Of a stretch of 64,000 nt of DNA, positions 8,757 through 16,555 are shown piece by piece (position 1 is the first letter of the stretch; each line of letters opens with the position of its first letter). The notes beneath the pieces were generated by a model. The model made no database searches. It worked only from the letters and a program-made list of their open reading frames with translations, and was not told the DNA's origin. Origin of the DNA: Geodermatophilus saharensis (GTDB lineage: Bacteria; Actinomycetota; Actinomycetes; Mycobacteriales; Geodermatophilaceae). The stretch lies in the NCBI RefSeq assembly GCF_900188205.1, contig NZ_FZOH01000003.1, positions 270,539 through 334,538 of the forward strand, given 5' to 3'. The position numbers were made by a program, and so were the translations under genes.

Positions 8757-8844
8757 GGGCCCGAGTGCGCACCTGTGGTCGGCGGCACGCGCCGACACGC
8801 CGTGGCGGACAGCCACGACTGCCCGCTCGCGCGGGCTCGGGCCC
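8757..8844. terminator. Convergent intergenic region with nested inverted repeats
   Basis: GGGCCCGAG (8757-8765) and CTCGGGCCC (8836-8844) are a 9-bp inverted repeat bracketing the gap, and GCCCGC/GCGGGC (8821-8836) forms a local hairpin with a TCGC loop. The position between convergent genes suggests bidirectional termination. No U-run is seen. Confidence 0.4.
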
Positions 8845-9276
8845 TCAGGCCGTGCCGGGCGCCACGGGCGCGGCCACGTCGAGGGAGACGCGGCACAGGT
8901 CGAGCATGTCGACGATGCCCGCGAGCTTCCCCTCGGCGAGCACCAGCAGGTGGTGCAGCCGGTGGTCGACCATGACGCGCAGCGCGTCGGGGACCGGGGT
9001 GTCCGGGGCCACCGTGACCGGCGGGCCGGACACCACGTCGCTGACCCGCAGAGCCTCGAGGTCGTGGCCGTCGGCCACCGCCTGGCTGACGTCGGCGTCG
9101 GTGACGATCCCGATCGGGACGCCGGTGTCGTCGGCGCGGGTGACGACGAGAGCGGTGTCCCCCGACCGCTTCATCAGGTAGGCCGCCGCGGCCAGGTGCG
9201 CCCGCAGCTCCACGGTGGTGACCGGGGGGCGCATCGCCGACCCCACGGTCGGGGGTGCACCGGCGGGAGCGGTCAT
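8845..9276 (-). CDS. CBS domain-containing protein
   Basis: 143 residues, ATG at 9276 with GAGGAG upstream. Two tandem CBS motifs: residues about 10-70 (MRPPVTTVELRAHLAAAAYLMKRS through GIVTDADVSQAV) and 75-130 (VVSGPPVTVAPDTPVPDALRVM through LAGIVDMLDLCR). Stand-alone CBS pairs bind adenosine nucleotides and often act in stress or energy sensing. It is 31 nt downstream of the flavin reductase gene on the same strand, so it may be the last gene of the molybdoenzyme operon. Confidence 0.9.
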   Translation of the reverse strand: MTAPAGAPPTVGSAMRPPVTTVELRAHLAAAAYLMKRSGDTALVVTRADDTGVPIGIVTDADVSQAVADGHDLEALRVSDVVSGPPVTVAPDTPVPDALRVMVDHRLHHLLVLAEGKLAGIVDMLDLCRVSLDVAAPVAPGTA

Positions 9277-9307
9277 GGCTCTCCTCGGGACGTCGGGGCG
9301 GTCGCGG

Positions 9308-10066
9308 TCACTGCGGGTCGGTCGAGCCGCCGAAGCGCTCGAGCCGGATGCTGCGCGGGTCGTGGCCGAGGTCGACGAGGGTGCCGGCGACGGCCTCCAC
9401 GAACACGGTCGGCCCGCACACGAAGACCCGCGGCCGCTCGGCGGGTGCGAACGCCTCCCGCCGCAGCAGGTCGGCGTCGATGCGGCCGGTGCGCCCGGTC
9501 CAGCCCGCCGGCGCGCCGCGGGTCAGCGTGACCGTCGTCTGCGGCCCGAGGAGCTCCTCGCCCAGGACGTCGTCGGCGGAGCGGGCGGAGTAGAGCAGCC
9601 GGACCGGGGTGGGGTCGCCGGCCCGGCGGGAGTGGTCGAGCATCGCCAGGAACGGGGAGACCCCGGCGCCGCCGGCCACGAGCTGCACCGGCCGCCGCTG
9701 CTCCGCCGGGGTGCCGGCGTCGGCGGCCGCCGACCACACGAAGTAGCCGCCGATCGGCCCGCGCAGCTCCAGGACGTCGCCGGGGCGCATGTCCTCGGTG
9801 AGGTAGGGCGACACCTCGCCGCCGTCGAGGTCCTCGACGAGCAGGTGCAGCTGCGGGTCCTCGGGCGGGGAGGCGATCGAGTAGCTGCGCTCCGCGGTGT
9901 AGCCGTCCTCGGCCGTCAGCCGCACGTCGACGTGCTGCCCGGGCAGGTGCCCGGGCCAGCCGTCCACGTCGAAGACCAGCCGCCGGACCCGCGCGCTCGC
10001 GGGCCGGCTGTCGGCCATCCTGGCCTGCAGCCAGGTCAGTCGCCGCTGTACCGCTGCTCGAGCCAC
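9308..10066 (-). CDS. FAD/NAD-binding oxidoreductase (ferredoxin reductase-like), partner of molybdoenzyme
   Basis: 252 residues. GTG at 10066 lies inside the end of the upstream gene (31-bp overlap), implying translational coupling. The N-terminal FAD barrel has LPGQHVDVRL and RSYSIAS; the C-terminal NAD domain has GGAGVSPFLAMLDH and VFVCGPTVFVEAV. There is no plant-type ferredoxin motif, so it is a plain flavin reductase. In actinobacteria such genes commonly follow sulfite-oxidase-like molybdoenzyme genes; by inference it passes electrons between NAD(P)H and that protein. A later start at 10018 (ATG) is possible but loses the conserved RRLTW stretch. Confidence 0.88.
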   Translation of the reverse strand: MARAAVQRRLTWLQARMADSRPASARVRRLVFDVDGWPGHLPGQHVDVRLTAEDGYTAERSYSIASPPEDPQLHLLVEDLDGGEVSPYLTEDMRPGDVLELRGPIGGYFVWSAAADAGTPAEQRRPVQLVAGGAGVSPFLAMLDHSRRAGDPTPVRLLYSARSADDVLGEELLGPQTTVTLTRGAPAGWTGRTGRIDADLLRREAFAPAERPRVFVCGPTVFVEAVAGTLVDLGHDPRSIRLERFGGSTDPQ

Positions 10067-10641
10067 GGGTCACCGCGGTCGTGGTAGCCGAAGGTCTCCC
10101 AGAAGCCGGGCTCGTTGGTGCGGGTCAGCATCAGCCCGCGCACCCACTTGGCGCTCTTCCAGAAGTACAGGTGCGGGACGAGCAGCCGCGCCGGGCCGCC
10201 GTGCTCGGGTGCCAGCGGTTCCCCGTCGTAGGTGTCGACCACCCACGCCCGGCCGCCGGTGACGTCGTCGAGGCGGTGGTTGGTGGTGTAGCCGCCGTCG
10301 CAGAACGCCAGCACGTGGGTGGTCCGCGTGCCGACGTCGGCCAGCAGGGTGTCGACCGCGACGCCCTCCCAGCGGGTGTCGAACTTCGACCACTTCGTCA
10401 CGCAGTGGATGTCGACGGAGATCGCCTCACGCGGCAGCGCCCGGAACTCCTCCCAGGTCCAGGTGCGCGGCGTCTCCACCTCACCGCGCACGGAGAAGTC
10501 CCAGCGGGCCGGCGGGGTGTGCGGCGTCGGTCCGGCCGACAGCACCGGGAAACGGCTCCCGGTGTCGTACTGCCCCGGTGGCAGGCGGTCGTCGGTGGTG
10601 CCGGACCTCCGGCGGCCGAACCCCCGAGAGACCAGTGACAT
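10036..10641 (-). CDS. sulfite oxidase-like molybdopterin oxidoreductase
   Basis: 201 residues, ATG at 10641. Oxidoreductase molybdopterin-binding domain: PRTWTWEEFRALP, then the Mo-ligating Cys in DIHCVTKWSKFDTRWEGV, then GGYTTNHRLDD and HGGPARLLVPHLYFWKSAKWVRG. It is short (the Mo domain only, no dimerisation or haem domain), with a basic N-terminus that is not a convincing Tat signal, so it is probably cytoplasmic. The substrate is unknown: sulfite, or methionine sulfoxide as for MsrP, are the family precedents. It leads the operon with the flavin reductase and perhaps the CBS protein, under element copy 4. Confidence 0.9.
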   Translation of the reverse strand: MSLVSRGFGRRRSGTTDDRLPPGQYDTGSRFPVLSAGPTPHTPPARWDFSVRGEVETPRTWTWEEFRALPREAISVDIHCVTKWSKFDTRWEGVAVDTLLADVGTRTTHVLAFCDGGYTTNHRLDDVTGGRAWVVDTYDGEPLAPEHGGPARLLVPHLYFWKSAKWVRGLMLTRTNEPGFWETFGYHDRGDPWLEQRYSGD

Positions 10642-10731
10642 GGCTGCCCTCCTCCTCGTGCGGCGACCCCCGGTCCGTGCCGCCGGGGCCGCCGCCCGCC
10701 GGTCCCACCCTGTGGGGGACCGCGCGGGCCG

Positions 10732-10748
10732 GCATCGGTCAGATGACC
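10732..10748 (-). promoter_or_regulatory. TGACCGATGC element, copy 4 (ahead of molybdoenzyme operon)
   Basis: Minus-strand GGTCATCTGACCGATGC, a perfect palindrome GGTCA, 2 nt, TGACC followed by GATGC, about 91 nt before the start at 10641. Just beyond it, GGTCCC (10701-10706) and GGGACC (10716-10721) form an inverted repeat that could terminate the upstream flavoprotein transcript. Confidence 0.55.
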
Positions 10749-10790
10749 GTCGCGCCGGTGCGCGGGCCGGCGCGACGGGATCGGGGACGG

Positions 10791-12122
10791 TCAGCCGCGT
10801 CCGGCCGCGGCGCGCAGCCGGAGCAGCGCCTCCAGGAAGGCCTCGGAGAAGGTCGGGAACGGCTGGATCACGTCCTCGAGCACCTCCAGCGGCACCCGGG
10901 CCCGGACGGCGAGGGTGGCCTGCTGCAGCCACTCCCCGGCGGCCGGGCCGAGGGCGTACGCCCCGGTCAGCCGGGTCCCGTCGGAGACGAGGGTGAGGAA
11001 GCCCGGCTCGGTGTCGTACGAGCGCGTGTAGGTCGCCGTCCGCGCCACCTGCGACAGCGGGACGGTGACCGTGACCGGGCCGTCGGCGGCGCCGACCGCG
11101 GCGGCCTCCGGGTCGGTGTAGGTCACCCGCGGGACGGCGGAGTAGTCGACCGTGCGGGGCCGGCCGAGGATGTTCGACGCCACCACTCGCGCCTGGTACT
11201 TGCCGACGTGCGTCAGCGGCCAGGGGGTCATCACGTCGCCGACGGCCCACAGCCCCTCGCGGGCGTTGCACCGGGTGTCGAGGCGCAGCTCCTCCAGGCC
11301 GACGGTCTCCAGGCCGATGTCGTGCACCCGGGGACGGCGGCCGGTGGCCACCAGCAGCCGGTCGCCGCGCAGGAGCTCGCCGCCGGACAGCTCGAGCACG
11401 AACTCGCCGTCCGCGTAGCGGGCCGCCGACGCCATCCGCCCCAGGTGCAGGCCCACGCCGTCGGCCGCCAGCGCCGTGCCCAGCGCCGTCCCCAGCGGCC
11501 GCGGCTCGCGGGAGAGCAGGTGGTCCATGCCCTCGACGATCGACGCCGAGCCGCCCAGCCGGGTGACGGCCTGGGCCATCTCCACGCCGACCGGGCCGCC
11601 GCCGAGGACCAGCAGGTGGCGGGGGACCGCGGTCATGCCGGTCGCCTCGCGGCTGGTCCAGAAGCCGGGCAGCTCGCGCAGGCCCGGGACCGGCGGCACG
11701 AACGGGTCCGAGCCGGTGGCCACGACCACGTGCTCGGCGGTGTGGGTGTGCCCGGCCACCGTCACCCTGCCGTGGCCGGCGAGGCGGCCGTGGCCGCGGA
11801 GGACGTCGATGCCCTCCCCCTCGGCCCACTTCACGGCGCCGGAGTCGTCGTAGTCCGAGACCATGAAGTCCCGCCAGGCGAGGGCGGCGGCGGTGTCCAG
11901 CGGGCCGGTCACCGCCTGTGCGGCTCCGGGTGCCCGCCGCGCGGCCGCCAGCGCCTCACCGGGTCGCAGCAGCGTCTTCGACGGGATGCACGCCCAGTAG
12001 GAGCACTCCCCGCCGACCCGCTCGCGCTCGACGACGGCCACCCGCTTGCCGCCCTCGGCGAGGCGGGCGGCGCAGTGCTCACCGGGCGCTCCGCCGCCCA
12101 GCACGATGACGTCGTAGTCCAC
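10791..12122 (-). CDS. NAD(P)/FAD-dependent pyridine nucleotide-disulfide oxidoreductase
   Basis: 443 residues, GTG at 12122 with GAGGAGC at ideal spacing. Dinucleotide motifs VIVLGGGAPGEH at the start and LLVLGGGPVGVEMAQ in the middle, FAD motif GLWAVGDVMT, and a C-terminal dimerisation domain. Cys40 and Cys45 (GGECSYWACIPSK) give the redox disulfide of lipoamide dehydrogenase or mercuric reductase relatives. The usual C-terminal His-Pro-x-x-x-Glu reads FPTFSE here, so the catalytic base His is lost. It is probably a reductase or dehydrogenase with a non-lipoamide substrate. The small gene 58 nt upstream is likely co-transcribed. Confidence 0.88.
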   Translation of the reverse strand: MDYDVIVLGGGAPGEHCAARLAEGGKRVAVVERERVGGECSYWACIPSKTLLRPGEALAAARRAPGAAQAVTGPLDTAAALAWRDFMVSDYDDSGAVKWAEGEGIDVLRGHGRLAGHGRVTVAGHTHTAEHVVVATGSDPFVPPVPGLRELPGFWTSREATGMTAVPRHLLVLGGGPVGVEMAQAVTRLGGSASIVEGMDHLLSREPRPLGTALGTALAADGVGLHLGRMASAARYADGEFVLELSGGELLRGDRLLVATGRRPRVHDIGLETVGLEELRLDTRCNAREGLWAVGDVMTPWPLTHVGKYQARVVASNILGRPRTVDYSAVPRVTYTDPEAAAVGAADGPVTVTVPLSQVARTATYTRSYDTEPGFLTLVSDGTRLTGAYALGPAAGEWLQQATLAVRARVPLEVLEDVIQPFPTFSEAFLEALLRLRAAAGRG

Positions 12123-12180
12123 GTCTGCTCCTCGGGTGCGTTCCTCGGGTGCCGGGGCCCGGCGGACCGGTCCGGAGGGG

Positions 12181-12378
12181 TCAGTGCCGGGCGCCCTCGA
12201 TGACGGCGGTCGCCTCGGCGACGGCCTCGTCGGCGGTGCGGCCCTGCCGGCGGGCCACGATGTAGCCGGCGTACCAGTCCGACCAGTGGTGCGGCGGCCC
12301 CACCGGCTCGTACTGCCCGTGGTGCTCCTCGGCCTCGCGCAGCAGGCCGGCCAGCGTCGCGACGTCCATCTCGTCCAC
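12181..12378 (-). CDS. small conserved hypothetical protein (65 aa)
   Basis: GTG at 12378 with GAGGAG 7 nt upstream; ATG at 12369 is an alternative. Helical protein with the striking segment HHWSDWYAGYIVARRQGRT followed by a helix ending in a His. I have seen similar short proteins in actinobacteria without a convincing function. It is likely first in a two-gene operon with the flavoprotein. Divergent from the peroxiredoxin-like gene across a region holding palindromes. Confidence 0.7.
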   Translation of the reverse strand: MDEMDVATLAGLLREAEEHHGQYEPVGPPHHWSDWYAGYIVARRQGRTADEAVAEATAVIEGARH

Positions 12379-12459
12379 GGTGCGCTCCTCGTGCTCGCCG
12401 GACCCGGCACCGACCGGCGCCGGTCGGGACCAGGCTGTCCCGTCGCCGCCGGCGGCGAG

Positions 12460-12476
12460 CCAGGGACAGTCCCTGG
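12460..12476. promoter_or_regulatory. Palindrome CCAGGG-N5-CCCTGG upstream of peroxiredoxin-like gene
   Basis: CCAGGGACAGTCCCTGG, symmetric about its central A, 151 nt before the start at 12627 and 82 nt from the divergent small gene. A looser repeat, GGGAC-N6-GTCCC, sits at 12426-12441. The same CCAGGG-N5-CCCTGG spacing occurs at 16452-16468 ahead of an epoxide hydrolase. Confidence 0.45.
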
Positions 12477-12626
12477 TCCGGCGCCTGGTCCCGGGACCCG
12501 CGGGCGGGCCGGGACCCCACCGGGGACCGGCGGGTGGAGGGCCAGGGCATCTGCCGGGCGCGACCGGCCGCGGGCACGGTGCAGCCTCGTCCGGGAGGAC
12601 GGGGGGCCGGAGGAGAGGGGCATCCC

Positions 12627-13223
12627 ATGCGTTCGGACATCACGCCGGGCGGCGTCTTCCCCGACTACGCGCTGCCCGACCACACCGGCACCGAGCGCAC
12701 GCTCGGCGAGCTGCAGGGCGGCGACCCGATGGTCCTGCTCCTCGCCCGCGGCCACTACTGCCCGAAGGACCACCAGCAGCACCTGGAGCTGGCCGCGGCC
12801 CAGCCGAGGTTCGCCGTCGCCTACACCCGGATCGTCACCGTCACCACCGACGACCGCCGGTCGCTGCAGGAGTTCCGCGCCTCGGTCGGCGCCCAGTGGA
12901 CGTTCCTGTCCGACCCCGGGCGGATCGTGCAGCGCGACCTCGACATCCAGGAGTACACCGACCCCGAGAACGACCCGATGATCCCGCACACGCTGGTGCT
13001 CAAGCCCGGCCTGGTCGTGCACTCGGTCTACAACGGCTACTGGTTCTGGGGCCGGCCCTCGCCGGCGGAGCTGTGGCGCGACCTGCGCGCCGCGACCGCC
13101 GAGGTCCGCCCCGACTGGGACCTCGGCGCGCCGGGGCTGCGCGAGGCCTGGGACGCCGGCGACTGGTCGCACTTCCACGGCTGGGACCGCCGCGTGGGCA
13201 CCGGGGCCCGGGTCGCGGGGTGA
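12627..13223 (+). CDS. peroxiredoxin-like (redoxin domain) protein
   Basis: 198 residues, ATG at 12627 with GGAGGAGAGGGG upstream. Thioredoxin-like fold of the AhpC/TSA type: FPDYALPDHTGTERTLGEL, then VLLLARGHYCPKDHQQ with Cys45 where the peroxidatic Cys sits, then FLSDPGRIVQRDLDI. The usual PxxxT/C context is changed to GHYCPKD and there is no second conserved Cys, so it would be a 1-Cys enzyme if active. The C-terminal Trp-rich tail is unlike typical Prx. Likely peroxide detoxification; the electron donor is unknown. Confidence 0.8.
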   Translation: MRSDITPGGVFPDYALPDHTGTERTLGELQGGDPMVLLLARGHYCPKDHQQHLELAAAQPRFAVAYTRIVTVTTDDRRSLQEFRASVGAQWTFLSDPGRIVQRDLDIQEYTDPENDPMIPHTLVLKPGLVVHSVYNGYWFWGRPSPAELWRDLRAATAEVRPDWDLGAPGLREAWDAGDWSHFHGWDRRVGTGARVAG

Positions 13224-13227
13224 CCTC

Positions 13228-13246
13228 CGCCCCGGGTGGCGGGGCG
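13228..13246. terminator. Short bidirectional hairpin between convergent genes
   Basis: CGCCCC and GGGGCG around a 7-nt loop, lying exactly in the 24-bp gap between the peroxiredoxin-like gene and the second LAL regulator. Confidence 0.4.
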
Positions 13247-13247
13247 C

Positions 13248-16091
13248 TCAGGCGTCGGCGCGGGCCAGCGCGGCGACCAGCTCGCGCCGGGAGCCGATGC
13301 CGAGCTTGGTGAAGACCTTCCGCAGGTGCCACTCGACCGTGCGGGGGCTGAGGAACAGCTGCGTGCCGATCTCCGGGTTGGTCAGCCGCTCGGCGGCCAG
13401 CCGGGCGATCTGCGCCTCCTGGGGGGTCAGCTCGTCGAGGGTCGCCACGACCCGGCGCCGCGCCGTCTCCCCGGTGCCGGTCAGCTCCTGGCGGGCCCGC
13501 TCGGCGAAGGCCTCCATGCCCATGTCGACCAGCATCCGGTGGGCGGTGCGGAGGTGGTCGCGGGCCTCCCGGCGCCGGCCCTCGCGGCGCAGCCACTCCC
13601 CGAACAGCAGGTGCGCGCGGGCCAGCGCCACCCGGATGCCGGTGCGGCCGAGGCGCTCGACCGACTCCCGGTAGAGCGCCTCGGCCTCCTCGCCGTGGGT
13701 GAGCAGGGCCCGGCAGCGGGCGTCCACGCCGAGCGCCCAGTCGGTGCCGCTGGACCGCGCGAAGGTGCTGAACCGCTCCGCGGGCACGGTGGCGCGCTCG
13801 GGCCGGCCGCTGCGGACGGCCGCCTCCACGACCTCCGGCTCCACCCACGTCCACAGCTCGAGCCCGTCGGCCTCGCGGGCCGCCCCCTCCGCGGCGCTCA
13901 GCGCCTCGTCGTACCGGCACAGCCCCAGCATGAGCACCGACGTCGTCCAGTCCGCGGAGATCAGCCACAGGCCCTCGCCGCGCCGCACGACGTCCTCGCG
14001 GCTGGCGTCGACCAGCGCCCGCGCCTCGGCCTCGCGGCCCCGCCAGGTGGCCAGGGAGACCGCGCCGTAGGGGGTGACGCGGCTGCCGATGGCCTCCGTG
14101 ACGGAGGCCGCCTCGCCGACCAGGGACGTCGCCACGGCCAGGTTGCCGGCGAACAGCTGCATGCTGAACCGCTCGGTCAGGGCCATCGGCAGCAGCGACA
14201 GCGCGCCGGTCCGGCGGGCCACCCGCACCTGGCGCTCGCTGAGCACGTCCCAGCTCAGGTCGTCGAACAGGGCCCGCGCGGTGCGGCAGGCCAGCCACAG
14301 CCAGCGCAGCGCGTCGTCCTCGGGGAGCGGCTCGTCACGCAGCGCGGCCAGCGCCTGGTGCAGCACCGGGACGCCTGCGCCGGGCCCCTGGGTCAGGAGC
14401 AGGGCCAGCCCGTCCAGCAGCAGCGCGCACGACCGCGGCAGCGCGCCGGGGGACGGGCCCCACCCGGCGGACAGGACGGCGGCGGCGACGTCGCGCAGGT
14501 CCCCGCCGCGGGCCTCCCGCCCGGCGGCCACCGCCGCGGAGAACGCGTCGAGGTACGTGGCGCGGGCCAGCGTCGCGTCCAGCGGTTCCAGCCGCCGGGC
14601 CGCCGACAGCAGCAGCCGCGGCGCGTCCCGGCCGCGGGTCGCCGCGAAGGTGACCTGGGCGGCCAGCAGCTCCGCCCGTGCCCGGTCCAGCTCGTCGAGC
14701 GGTCCGGCCTGCGCGGTGGACACCAGGTCCAGGGCCCGCTCGGGCGCCCCGGCGAGGTTGGCCGAGTGCGCCGCGGCCAGCGCCCGCCGGGCCCGGCGCC
14801 CGGGGTCCGGGGTCAGCGCCACCGCCCGCTCGAGGAAGACCGCCGCGGCGGCCTGCCCGCCGCGGGCGCGCACCCGGACCGCCGCCCGCTCCAGCTCGGC
14901 GGCGACGTCCTCGTCCAGGCCGCCCGTCCCCTGCGCCCGGTGCCAGGCGCGGCGGTCGGGATCGGTGCCCGGGTCCAGGCACGACGCCAGCGCGCGGTGC
15001 GCCGTGCGCCGCTGCTCCGGGGACGCCGCGCGGTACACCGCGGAGCGCACCAGGGGGTGCCGGAAGCGCACGTGCGTGCCGATCTCCACCAGCCCCGCGT
15101 CGGTCGCGGGGACCGCCGCGTCGGGGCCGATGCCCACGCGCTCGGCGGCGCGCCACACCAGGACCGGGTCGCCGACCGGGTCGGCCGCGGCGATGAGCAG
15201 CAGCCGGCGGGTGACCTCGGGCAGCGGGGTCAGCCGGCGGCGGAAACTGTCCTCGATCCGGCCGGCCAGCGGCGTGGCGTCCGGCAGCCCGAAGCCGCCG
15301 GCGAGCTCGGCGGGCGTGCGCCCCCGCGGGAGCTCCAGGAGGGCCAGCGGGTTGCCGTGGCTCTCGGCCACCACGCGGTCGCGCACCCGCGGGTCGAGCG
15401 TGCCGGTCACCGCCGAGTCCAGCAGCGCCCGCGCGTCGGTGGTGCTCAGACCGCGCACCTCGAGCTCGGGCAGGCCGGTGAGGGTGGGCTCCCGGTCCGA
15501 GGGCCGGACGGCGAAGACCATCGCCACCGGCTCGGCCGCGAGCCGGCGGGCGACGAACTCCAGGGTCTGCGCCGAGGCGTGGTCGAGCCACTGCACGTCG
15601 TCGACGACGCAGACCAGCGGCCGCTCCTCCGCCACCTCCGACAGCAGGGTCAGCACGGCCAGGCCGACGAGGAAGCGGTCGGGCGCGGTGCCGGCCCGCA
15701 GCCCGAAGGCGGTGCCCAGCGCCTGCTGTTGCGGAGCCGGCAACGTGGACAGCCGGTCGAGGTACGGACTGCACAGCTGGTGCAGGCCGGCGAAGGCCAG
15801 CTCCATCTCCGACTCCACGCCGGCCGCGCGGGCCACCTGGCAGCCGACGGCGCGCTCGAGCAGGAAGTCCAGCAGGGCGGTCTTGCCGATGCCGGCGTCC
15901 CCGCGCAGCACCAGGACCTGGCTGCGGCCGGCCTTCGCCGCGGCCACCAGCCCGCTCAGGGTCTCGCACTCGGTGCGCCGTCCCAGCAGCCCGGGCCACG
16001 GGCTGGTCCGGGGGAGGGGGGACGCCGGCTGCGGCACGGGCGCGCGGGAGTGGCGCACCGGTGCGGCCGTCCTGCGGCGGAGGTCGGTCAC
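13248..16091 (-). CDS. LuxR-family transcriptional regulator, LAL type (second copy)
   Basis: 947 residues, GTG at 16091. Intact P-loop GDAGIGKT (64-71), Walker B VCVVDDVQWLD, long helical repeat region, and C-terminal LuxR helix-turn-helix (LTPQEAQIARLAAERLTN then FLSPRTVEWHLRKVF). Same architecture as the regulator at 3491, but with the normal P-loop Lys. The HTH TPQE and LSPRTV segments of the two are close. A composite element shared with the first regulator is at 16288-16320, giving a leader of nearly 200 nt. It may control itself and the divergent epoxide hydrolase. Confidence 0.9.
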   Translation of the reverse strand: MTDLRRRTAAPVRHSRAPVPQPASPLPRTSPWPGLLGRRTECETLSGLVAAAKAGRSQVLVLRGDAGIGKTALLDFLLERAVGCQVARAAGVESEMELAFAGLHQLCSPYLDRLSTLPAPQQQALGTAFGLRAGTAPDRFLVGLAVLTLLSEVAEERPLVCVVDDVQWLDHASAQTLEFVARRLAAEPVAMVFAVRPSDREPTLTGLPELEVRGLSTTDARALLDSAVTGTLDPRVRDRVVAESHGNPLALLELPRGRTPAELAGGFGLPDATPLAGRIEDSFRRRLTPLPEVTRRLLLIAAADPVGDPVLVWRAAERVGIGPDAAVPATDAGLVEIGTHVRFRHPLVRSAVYRAASPEQRRTAHRALASCLDPGTDPDRRAWHRAQGTGGLDEDVAAELERAAVRVRARGGQAAAAVFLERAVALTPDPGRRARRALAAAHSANLAGAPERALDLVSTAQAGPLDELDRARAELLAAQVTFAATRGRDAPRLLLSAARRLEPLDATLARATYLDAFSAAVAAGREARGGDLRDVAAAVLSAGWGPSPGALPRSCALLLDGLALLLTQGPGAGVPVLHQALAALRDEPLPEDDALRWLWLACRTARALFDDLSWDVLSERQVRVARRTGALSLLPMALTERFSMQLFAGNLAVATSLVGEAASVTEAIGSRVTPYGAVSLATWRGREAEARALVDASREDVVRRGEGLWLISADWTTSVLMLGLCRYDEALSAAEGAAREADGLELWTWVEPEVVEAAVRSGRPERATVPAERFSTFARSSGTDWALGVDARCRALLTHGEEAEALYRESVERLGRTGIRVALARAHLLFGEWLRREGRRREARDHLRTAHRMLVDMGMEAFAERARQELTGTGETARRRVVATLDELTPQEAQIARLAAERLTNPEIGTQLFLSPRTVEWHLRKVFTKLGIGSRRELVAALARADA

Positions 16092-16287
16092 GGGGGCGGC
16101 GGGGTCACGGCCGCCGGGGTCCCGGGCGCCGGGGTCAGGGGCGCCGCGCTCGCGGGGAGGCGGTCCGGGGGCTGCGCACCGCCGCAGCGCGCGACGGGTT
16201 CCGGGTGTGCCATCGAAGGTCCCCTCGGCCGAGCCGGTCGCCGCATGCCCCCGCGACGCGCCTTCCGGGATGCAGGACTGACGACGA

Positions 16288-16320
16288 CGAGAGTCCCTCT
16301 CGCCAGCCCGCAGGGGAACA
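16288..16320 (-). promoter_or_regulatory. Composite inverted-repeat element, copy 2 (LAL regulator 2 / epoxide hydrolase intergenic)
   Basis: On the minus strand: TGTTCCCCT (16320-16312), 8 nt, GCGAGAG (16303-16297), 3 nt, CTCTCG (16293-16288). Identical layout to 3380-3413. It lies in the 464-bp gap between divergent genes, which otherwise has only the palindrome at 16451 and no credible gene. Confidence 0.5.
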
Positions 16321-16450
16321 GGCAGCGGGCCGGGAGCCCGGTGGTCCGGCCGGGACCCCGGGTGGCGGTGACCCTCCGTCGCCGGACGTCACTGCGCTCG
16401 CCCGTCCGCGCGGCCCGGCCCGCGCAGGGGTGCCCGCGGCCAGGGCAGGT

Positions 16451-16469
16451 GCCAGGGGGTCTCCCTGGC
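16451..16469. promoter_or_regulatory. Palindrome GCCAGGG-N5-CCCTGGC upstream of epoxide hydrolase
   Basis: Perfect 7-bp arms (16451-16457 and 16463-16469), about 87 nt before the hydrolase start. It shares CCAGGG-N5-CCCTGG with 12460-12476. Confidence 0.45.
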
Positions 16470-16555
16470 GCGCCCCCCGGGCCGAGCGGACGAGGGTCGA
16501 GCCGAGCACCCCGCTCACCACCGCTCGCCGAGTGCGAGACCGCGAGGAGGCACCC

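Noticed and set aside
12421..12476. DosR-like boxes (GGGAC...GTCCC)
   Set aside because: DosR sites have a 4-nt spacer with A/T; here the spacers are 6 or 1 nt and no DosR/DosS gene is in the window.
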